Source of the DNA: Phoronis australis
Lineage: Eukaryota; Phoronida; Phoronidae
Length of the DNA stretch: 60,000 nt
Reading direction: 5' to 3'
Assembly: GCA_002633005.1 (NCBI GenBank)
Contig: NMRA01000040.1
Coordinates: 453,362-513,361, forward strand
Position 1 is the first letter of the stretch. Each line of letters starts with the position of its first letter. Below are positions 52,101 through 60,000 of the stretch, in pieces. The notes below the pieces were generated by a model. It was not told where the DNA came from, ran no database searches, and was given only the letters and a program-made list of their open reading frames with translations. The position numbers and the translations under genes were made by a program.

Positions 52101-55100
52101 TTAGTTAAAATTGACAATGACTCACTAATTGGAATCTAAGGGGGTGTAAGACTGTCAACATTTATTTGACCTTTGTCTTCCGCATTATTACACTATTTAC
52201 AGTTGTCAATTATGGGAAATGGTGTCAACCAACCCAGGGCTTATGTAAAAATAATAGTGTCACAGTTATACTTGTAACTTAGCGTAAAATTAATACAAAT
52301 AAGCTTATCCCCGAAATATGCTTGACATCTGTGGTCATCTTTGGTACGAGTGACGCGTATGAGGTGAACATCAGAGTGACCACTACATTGATTTGCAGTG
52401 CCATCTGTTGGAAAGCCTTGGAAAATCATGCTTTACTTGTGATCATGCGCGACGATTTTGCTCCCGCGTTGACCAATATTGGCTGACAATCTTCCACTAG
52501 CACTCGGCACCACGTATTTTTTGGAACTCGATCTCGATTGAGCGTTAACCAATAACTGTCATAATGTTCAACTGATGAGTTGAAATAGAAATGAAAGGAA
52601 TGGTAGGGTAACAACAGTGGCTTATGGTTTCAGATTACTGTACTTAAGCTTCCGGTCATGTACATTGACTTGGCTGAACTCATTGATTCAAGCTAAACCT
52701 AGGTGCATCAAGTGCAGTTTTGCTGTCTCTACTGGTTAACAACATAACAAGTGGACGTTGGTCATCTCACTCATTAATCGCTTACCTTTGCGGTCAATTT
52801 GGTCGGAAGTCATGGCAAGTGCAAATGTTTGAGCAGACTCCGGCAATTGAAAAACGTAAGATTTATTTGATTTCTAGGCGGAAGGTGAAACCAAAACGTC
52901 TGTGTCAGACGCTTACGAATGGCTCGAGTACTGCCCACTGTAAGATTAAACAAGCTGAGGAATGCTTTAAGGTTACACAAAAAGAATCAACTCCCGGTCT
53001 TTGTTTGTTGATCACTGTAAAGTGTTTGACAACATTTGTACTAGCTACAAGCAGGGCCACACTGTCTCAATCCCCTGCATTAGAATGAATGACAATGAAA
53101 GGTAATGAGCATAATGTACTCTAGTTGAGTGATTTAAGAATTAAGTTATGCAGCCAGGAATTTTCACAGGGGCAGACTTAAGAGAGATCGAGTTCAAGTA
53201 TTGTTTGTTTAAAAGTACAAAAGCTTTTGATTGTCAATATCGTGGTAGCAGGCGTTCATTGAATAGAATTGGGTCCAGGGTACTCGATTTCGGTCAGATA
53301 GGTTGAAATCTATTTCTCTACAGTGCAAACAATTTAAAAATTATTGTAATGGCATGGATAATTGGGCATAATTCCTCACAAGATTAATTGACCCAGCCTG
53401 TGTCTGTATAGTACTCAGCATTGATGTATATTTTGGCAACACACTTACTACCGAGCAACAGGGCTATGTCTTTTGACAACCAGATCTGAACTCAATTTTG
53501 CCCTGTTTGAGCTTTGTCATGACGTGAAACATTTCAAACATGAACCTGTCAGTTACATTCGATAACTTCCAAGATGATGGATACTCGGGCATGGGCCGGA
53601 GGTAAAATATTCTAGATCAAAACGTTTCACACCAAATTTAGCGGGAATTTGTGAGCAGTGATCTTCCTAACTGGATGAAAGCCTGGGAATCGGGGACCTG
53701 TAGAGGAAAGTCGACTTTCCTTAAGATCCAATTTATGATTTGAAGTTTTGAATCTCCAAGGCCACCATCAATTTAATAATATGGAATTTTTTGATACAGT
53801 TTTAAAAACGTGGTCATCTATCAGATATTTTAAAGGACATAAGTAAGCACTTGTAAAGGCATCTCAGATGTACAAAGCTTTACTGACAAAAAATACTTGT
53901 TGCATGATATGCTCCTAAAACGTTTCTGGTTTTTGCCTGCTTTTGTTAGACTCAGCAAAAAATGATGTCCTTTGGTTAACTATTTTATAGTTACTATAAA
54001 GTGATTTCTAAAAAGTGCTATAGACCACCAACACTATTGTCCCTTTCACAACTTTTTGGTGATCTTGTCTAGCACATAACCTCTTACCTGTTATAGCACA
54101 CCTTTACAACTCGTGGCAAATGTAAGTCAACACCTTCATCATTGCCCCCGTCTGTATTTTACACTGCCCACATGACAATGCTTTAAGGTTTCTCAAAATT
54201 ATGTTCCTTTCATTGAGCCTAGCCATTGACAAAACTGGCCAACTTACACAGCACCGGGTGCTGAGTATTGGATTCTTTCATAAATATTTTTTCTTGCACG
54301 CCAGCGCTTTATGAATGAACGGTGGTAGGTGTAATTTTCTACTTAGTGGTGTGCATGCCCCAGTCATGTTTGTTGGCATTTCCAGGCCTCTTTGTGCGCA
54401 TAATTCGCATACCCGGCCATTGTGTCTGTGTGTGCTCAATGGGGGCGATACATATAAAATATTTGCCAACCTGTTTCAAACCATATTGGTGGAAAAAAAC
54501 ATTATGCCGCCATTGTCTAACACGTGCTGTAGTTGATATAATATTACAACATCGTACCATTACAGCAATCTGATAACTGCTACATACTAGCGACACACCA
54601 TTCTTTATTTCTGTTGTTTACCCCGGGCTGACTTGCCTATTGTGCCGTTCCGCCGAAAACATCTCAAAAATGTGCTAAACTCACAGTCTTGACAAAGGGT
54701 GCTCAAATCCCAGGTGTTTCCTCAGGTTCCACGCGTACTCCAAAACCTTGACTGTGGGCAGGGAAAAATAACATCCTACCTTTGTTGTCTTCCCAGCTGG
54801 CCCTGAATCCACTGAAAGTGGTCAATATCCTGTTTATTGCCCTCTAGAAGCAGTGTCTCCAAGCTCTGCCTCCACTGATCCTCTTGTCAATAATCCCTAT
54901 GACTGTTCACTGGTGTATGGGCTGGTGTCAAATTGTCAACTTACTTTAAGAGAAAGTCTGTTTTTGTTCTCCTGTGGTTAGTCTTCTAATGCTCTACAAT
55001 CTAGGGCCTAAGTGCTGCCTTTGTGAGGAGTTCTATTGTAAGTGACATAACAGGGCCCTTGTTACATATCTCCCCCACCTCTTTGTTGGCAGATTTTTGT

Positions 55101-56980
55101 TTGCTTGTTTGCCTGACTTGTGAATAGTTCTGTTAATTGCATGCAATTGGGCCACTGGAAACATTTTTGCATTGCATGATTAGCAACAATAATTGTGCCA
55201 ATTATCACATTTTGCCCAATTAACTCCTGGGGCTGACTTGGAGGTGAGGGGCAACTTTAAGACCTTGACCTCATGTCAACACTTTGTTGCAAATTACCTG
55301 CTGGTTAAGTACATACCAAACTGTTATGTTTGTGCACTGCATGTAAATGTTTCGATGTTTTCTATGTGGTAGTTTAGTTCAATGGATCGTGGGTATGTTA
55401 AAAAATGGTTACCCACGGGGAAACTAGGCCGCACTTAGTTTTTATTACAATAAAGATAATGGTACACTTTTATCGGTTACTGGCTAATGTGAGCCCAGGT
55501 ACGATATTTGTGCAACCTGTATTGTTATATCGAACAAAGGAAAAACAAAAGGAAAACGATGGTAGTGTCCCTTAGGTGATAACCATGCGACGCGCTTATG
55601 CCCAGCGGATGGATCTTGCAAGTTAAACAATAGCTTGCGACCTCCATGCGATGTCATTTGGCATGGGTATAGCTCATCCCGAAATACCACATTGCCATAG
55701 ATCTCTGTTTGTGTGGTGTTTGTCCCCTTGTACTGTGTGTCAGTAAGGCACTCGCCCCTTAGTTGTACACTACTGCCATGTTAATAACACTTTTACTGCA
55801 AAATGTGTTGTTCTAATGCGAGTAAAGTTTTACAGGTGTACATTGCTGATATACTTGTCTTTTCTTGTTTGTCTCTAGCTTAGTTTTCAAAATAATTGAG
55901 CTGCTAAACATTTCTGTGCAGTCATCCAATGTGTTTTCTACAGCCACGAAAGAGGAAAGTTCAGTTTGGATAATACCAGTCCATTCACTCCTGAGTGGAA
56001 CCTGATCGCATTTGGGGAAGCTTGCACTTATTGATCTCCGCTATAATAAAACCGTGGTCCCCAAGGACTGTCAGATAGCATCCTTTCGAATGCAAAATTT
56101 ATCTGCGCGGTTTCTGGTTCCATTTCACCTTGCTCCGATTATTTTTCGTGAAGGCACACTTTGGTTGTGCTTTAATAGCTGTATTCAGACCAACAAAACC
56201 TACTTGTAGCACTTCCTGTAGTTGTAACTGTTTTGTAACTGATCACACTTTGTAGCCATACTTTCTGGCTTTCCTTAGTGAGATGAAATTTCTCCAAGTA
56301 TGTTGCTTTGTCAGTGCTTTCAGTTTTGTTTGATTCTTGTTCGCGCACTACAGATGGCAATTCTTATTAAATCAGTGCGAAATTTACACATAGCGTGTCT
56401 CATAAATGGCTCGAAGCCTATTGTTTTTCGTCATGATCAGATTCAAGATGGTGGATGTGGCGGCCATTTTATTTTTAAATTCAGGTTCAATGCTCATAGA
56501 GGCCGCAATTTTTGATGTACGACGCTGAAAATCTGTACGATTGTTGTACCAGATGTGTACTACATATGTGCCATAATCAAAGGTGACGGAAATATCGGCC
56601 ATTGCGTTTGGGCACCTCGATTTCAGGACGAAAAACTTTTGTCGATCTCACCTTTAAAATTTCAATTTTCTTTCACCAAGTGTCGCTCTTCAGAGCACTT
56701 TCGTTGTTATTTGTCAATGACATAGCTTTCCGATTCACCTCAGTTAATTCCCCAGTGCGCATTTGTTTCCTAAGAGATTTGACAATAGCACTACCTAGAG
56801 AGTTATAACTTTTACAAGTGCTGTGTTCTTACTGAGTTATGTCAGTTATAACTTCTCCTTAATCACCCACCCACTTTTGTGGGGACAGCCCTCCTCAATA
56901 TCAAGTAGTTTTGATATGTACATTGGACTTTGATATCAGCTCATGTTTTGCCGAAAATTGCCGGAATGACCATCACACAA
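49105..56980. other. Downstream of the 48904 exon, no exon recognised
   Basis: Probably intron or intergenic. Apart from the 55 bp repeat and a 10 bp-stem hairpin (51937-51959) I find no coding signal. The block 55030-55330 has homeobox-type words (GTTAATTGCATGCAATTG, ACAATAATTGTGCCAATTAT) and is unlike the surrounding simple AT-rich DNA. Confidence 0.4.
50430..50597. repeat. 55 bp tandem repeat, three copies
   Basis: Units share GAAAGAAGT, GAATTTTGTCCGTTTTCCTT and AACCACAG. GAATTTTG recurs at 50461, 50516 and 50571, an exact 55-base register with few substitutions, so the duplication is fairly recent. Confidence 0.92.
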
Positions 56981-56984
56981 CCTT

Positions 56985-57660
56985 GATTAAAGCAACTTTG
57001 AAAATGGAATCCGGATAGTGCAGTGGTGCTTAAAAATTGTCATTGCAAAACAAGACAGGATGGGATATTGGTTGAAGAAAAACAACATTGGAAACAGCCG
57101 TCAGATGTCATAGTGAAATGAAGCAAGCTTAAACACTAGTCTAGGTTGTGTGTTGCTGAGTGAAATAAAACAACATTAAAAACATGAGTTAAGATGGCAC
57201 ACAACTGAGTGAAATGAAAAAAAAATTGAAACCGAAACTACAAATTGAGGTCTTGTATGCCACAGGAAATGAAACGACGTGGAAAACATGAGTCGTGGTT
57301 GCACCGTTGTTGCTTGAAAACATCAAGTCAAAATGGTATACTGCTGGTTGTATTGAAACAACTCAGGAATCACAAGTCAAGATAGCATGCTGATGCTTGA
57401 AATGAAACCAGCTTGAAAACCTTAGTCAGTATAGTGTGTTACTGCATGAAACAAAACATCTTTAAACATAAGGTCAAAATGTTATGTCATGGCTTGAAAT
57501 CAATCAATTGTGAAAAGACAAACCAAAATCAGATATTATCCCTTGACGTAAAACTACATTGAAATCATGAGTAAAGTTACCCTGTTGCTTCTTGAAATAA
57601 AACAACATTGTAAACACACAAAAGACCAGGCAAAATAGCAATTCGTTGCTTGGGATTAAA
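56985..57660. repeat. Degenerate ~50 bp minisatellite, block 1
   Basis: About a dozen diverged units approximating TTGAAATAAAACAACATTGA plus AAACATGAGTCAAGATGGCA and TATTGCTGC. It is interrupted by about 400 unrelated bases and resumes at 58062. Confidence 0.8.
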
Positions 57661-58061
57661 CATTGGGTTACTACAAAATTCTCCAGTTTGGGTAGTCTTT
57701 AAAGTTTGGAACACCAAAATTCAAGTCAAAATTGAATTTTCTTGGATTCTGAAGGTTGGGGCATGGGCGATTTGTGTTTGGTATCACTTGGCAGTTAATA
57801 AAATTGTCAAAAATAGTTGCCGATCCCAATGCACCGTTTTAACATGTATAATATCGCGATCAGTGTTTCTGACTGGTGATGTGTTAAAACGCATAACCAC
57901 AAAATTGAAACATATGCAGCCGGTACTGTGCTACTTTAATTCCAGAATTTTGGACACGTGTAATTTTGTCGTCTTTCTTGAAATTTTTTGAGATGTCCAA
58001 GATTGCCAATTTTTAAAATTTGGTAAAAGCTCTGCCGTTGGGCAAAATAAATTTTTTTACC

Positions 58062-58320
58062 GTACATTGAAAAGACGAGTCAAGATGGCATATTGCTGCT
58101 TCAAATAAAATAAGTTTGGAAACACGGACAAGATGAAGCCATTGGTGTTTAAAATAATACAATCTTGAAAACAAGAGTCTTGATAGCGTATTGCTGCTTT
58201 CAAACGAAACAACTTCAATATCCATCATAGCTCCTTAAAATAAAAGAACCATGACACCAGTAAAAATAGCATGTTGCAGCTTGAAATAAAACATGGTAAA
58301 CATGAATTTTGATAGGGCAT
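58062..58320. repeat. Degenerate ~50 bp minisatellite, block 2
   Basis: Same unit as block 1 (GACGAGTCAAGATGGCATAT, TGCTGCTTCAAATAAAATAA), same orientation, four to five copies. The 57660-58060 interval probably inserted into a once continuous array. Confidence 0.8.
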
Positions 58321-60000
58321 CAATAGGATACAATTAGTGCGTGCACTCCAGGTTGACCCTTGTCTGTTCACTGACCCTGTGTTTGCTGAAGACAGATTAT
58401 TTCTGTCATAAAACCCATGTTGGTATGTAGATGTGTTGTCTTTCTGATCACTGCTATTGGTGGTCAATCAACACTCTTAAGTACCCAGCTAATTGTCTTG
58501 ACATTCTTGCCCTTATTTGTATTTGGCAGCCTCAATATCTCAGGTAATATCTATGGGACAAGGGTCCAGCTAAGTCCTGCAATGAGTGTTTCCCTTTTGT
58601 TAATCCCCATGTCTGTATTTGTAGTTCTTATTATCTGATGATTAAGGTGTTATGCAGCTGACATCAAAGAAAATGGGGCCCTGATTTATCTCTGGAATAC
58701 CAAAACATCTAGTTTTAAGATGTCTACCTGAATAGCATGCGAGGATTTACCTTAATCAGGCATGAGCATTAAAAAAATATTAAAAGTGTGTAATATGTAT
58801 TCATGATAAAATGCTTGCATGGAAGTATGATATTAATTGAAATGGGATAAAATTTGTTTTGTAATATGCTGAACGTACTCTGCGGGTGTGCTAAGCATTT
58901 CCTTTGGGCTGTGGAAAGAGCAAAAACTATAAACCATGCAAATAAAGTCAGAAACTGACCAATCATTGTTTGCCTCGATGGAGTCTTTGAGCATGCACAG
59001 ATAGTACTTAAGTATTGGAAACGATAAAAACTATCAAACATATATACTCACAAACTGGCCAATAGGTGATAATGCTTGGCTTCCTAAACTTTTGTCTAGA
59101 CTTAAATTAGTTGTATATGTATCTGGGGTTTGAGCAAACACAACTGCAAGCATAAATCCAGCAGGAATTGTGTGAAAGAATGTCTGCGAGCGAGTGGGTT
59201 TCTGGGAGATCTGGCTATCCATTCTGATGCCCCATTGTTAATTACATTCTTTGCACACAGTAAATATTGGGGAGTTAATTTTAATCAAGTATCAAATTAG
59301 CCGACAGATAACCAGCCTTTGTGGGGGCAGATGGTTATGTACTGCTCTGGAATTCTTTTTTATCTCCGCGGGTTCCTAATCTTCAGGAATGCCGGTGGGG
59401 AAGAGGGGCATAATAAATTAGGTTTTGTTTGTTTTGGGCTTGTGCACTTCAAGGGTTGAGTTCAACGTTGGGTAATTACGACTGAGGATCTTTGCTGGGA
59501 CCCTACTCATTAAAACGTGTCTCTTTCTATTCGTGTTGCAGTGTTCACCCTCAGATGGGTTATTAGAAATTGTGACTGAAGGACTGCATGACGACTTTCT
59601 GGGCATTTCACCTTGGAAGGAATTATTGATTTAGATGCAAGAAATAAAACTAAAGAAAGGAGAATCATGTGCGTGTCCTTTCTTGGAAATTGCTTTGAAG
59701 TTTCACCAGATTTGCTTCATTTTTCCAACGTAACGTTGTTCACCATTCTGCAGTATTGTAGTTCTTTGCGGACTGTGAGTTCACCAGACGTCATTGTTTA
59801 GAAGGACTCTGGTAAAGGAACTATCTCCTCATTATGGTAAATTTCACCAATTTTGGACAAAACTAGTAGGAAAGATTAGCCATTGTTCACTTTTCAAGGG
59901 GTTTTAACTATGTACATGAATGTCCACTATTTTCAAACAACTGTCCGATGGTAGCTTTAATGGCAAAACTTGAAATTTGTAAAATGTTCATTTGCTGCTG
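58321..60000. other. No gene recognised; possible regulatory DNA
   Basis: 58420-58690 contains TTAATCCCC, CTGATGATTAAGG, CTTAAGTAC and ACATCAAAGA, resembling OTX-, homeobox-, NKX- and TCF-type words, in non-repetitive sequence. 59230-59320 is similar. Open frames here have no family resemblance. Confidence 0.3.

Noticed and set aside
52720-53088. 122-codon plus-strand frame
   Set aside because: Starts at a non-ATG codon and shows no recognisable motif or good splice context; probably chance.
58417-58638. Hydrophobic 73-codon plus-strand frame, considered as a membrane-protein exon
   Set aside because: No convincing splice sites or family similarity; T-rich DNA readily gives Leu/Val/Phe-rich frames.

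Overview
This window is eukaryotic genomic DNA: AT-rich, with intron-split genes, GT-AG splice sites, tRNA-derived SINE-like repeats, a decayed LINE, inverted-repeat elements, many degenerate minisatellites and assembly Ns. Protein content (RAD50, a ubiquitin-conjugating enzyme, a fibroblast growth factor) and repeat style point to an invertebrate metazoan, most likely a marine one such as a non-vertebrate deuterostome or a lophotrochozoan. The species cannot be fixed from the sequence alone.

Layout. 1-22.3 kb: the 5' two-thirds of RAD50 on the minus strand. I reconstructed 18 coding exons (741 codons, every junction phase-consistent), from Walker A and the Q-loop, down the outgoing coiled coil, through the zinc hook (CPVC) and into the returning coiled coil. 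The gene runs off the left edge, so the C-terminal ATPase half is missing. 22.3-28.1 kb: a divergent intergenic region rich in repeats (dispersed repeat modules, a fold-back element, a SINE-like pair, a ~720 bp inverted-repeat element), with a candidate proliferation-type promoter near 27.6 kb. 28.2-30.15 kb: a two-exon E2-like (UBC-domain) gene on the plus strand with an unusual insertion next to the active site. 30.2-34.5 kb: intergenic, with a 365 bp duplication across a single N that looks like an assembly artefact. 34.5-47.2 kb: a three-exon FGF gene on the minus strand with long introns, a loop insertion in the trefoil and a very basic C-terminal tail; a CRE and a TATA box lie upstream. 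48.9 kb: first coding exon of an unidentified, probably mitochondrial, membrane protein on the plus strand, preceded by an NRF1-type site. 49.1-60 kb: no exon recognised; probably intron or intergenic DNA with minisatellites and possible regulatory blocks.

The genes do not form a functional cluster. RAD50 is nuclear DNA repair, the E2-like protein belongs to ubiquitin or ubiquitin-like conjugation, and the FGF is a secreted signal. The most unusual structure is a degenerate ~85 bp tandem array at 2.2-2.8 kb whose end copy is part of a RAD50 exon. Several other copies still read as variants of that coiled-coil segment. No prokaryotic features, CRISPR arrays or rRNA genes were seen.
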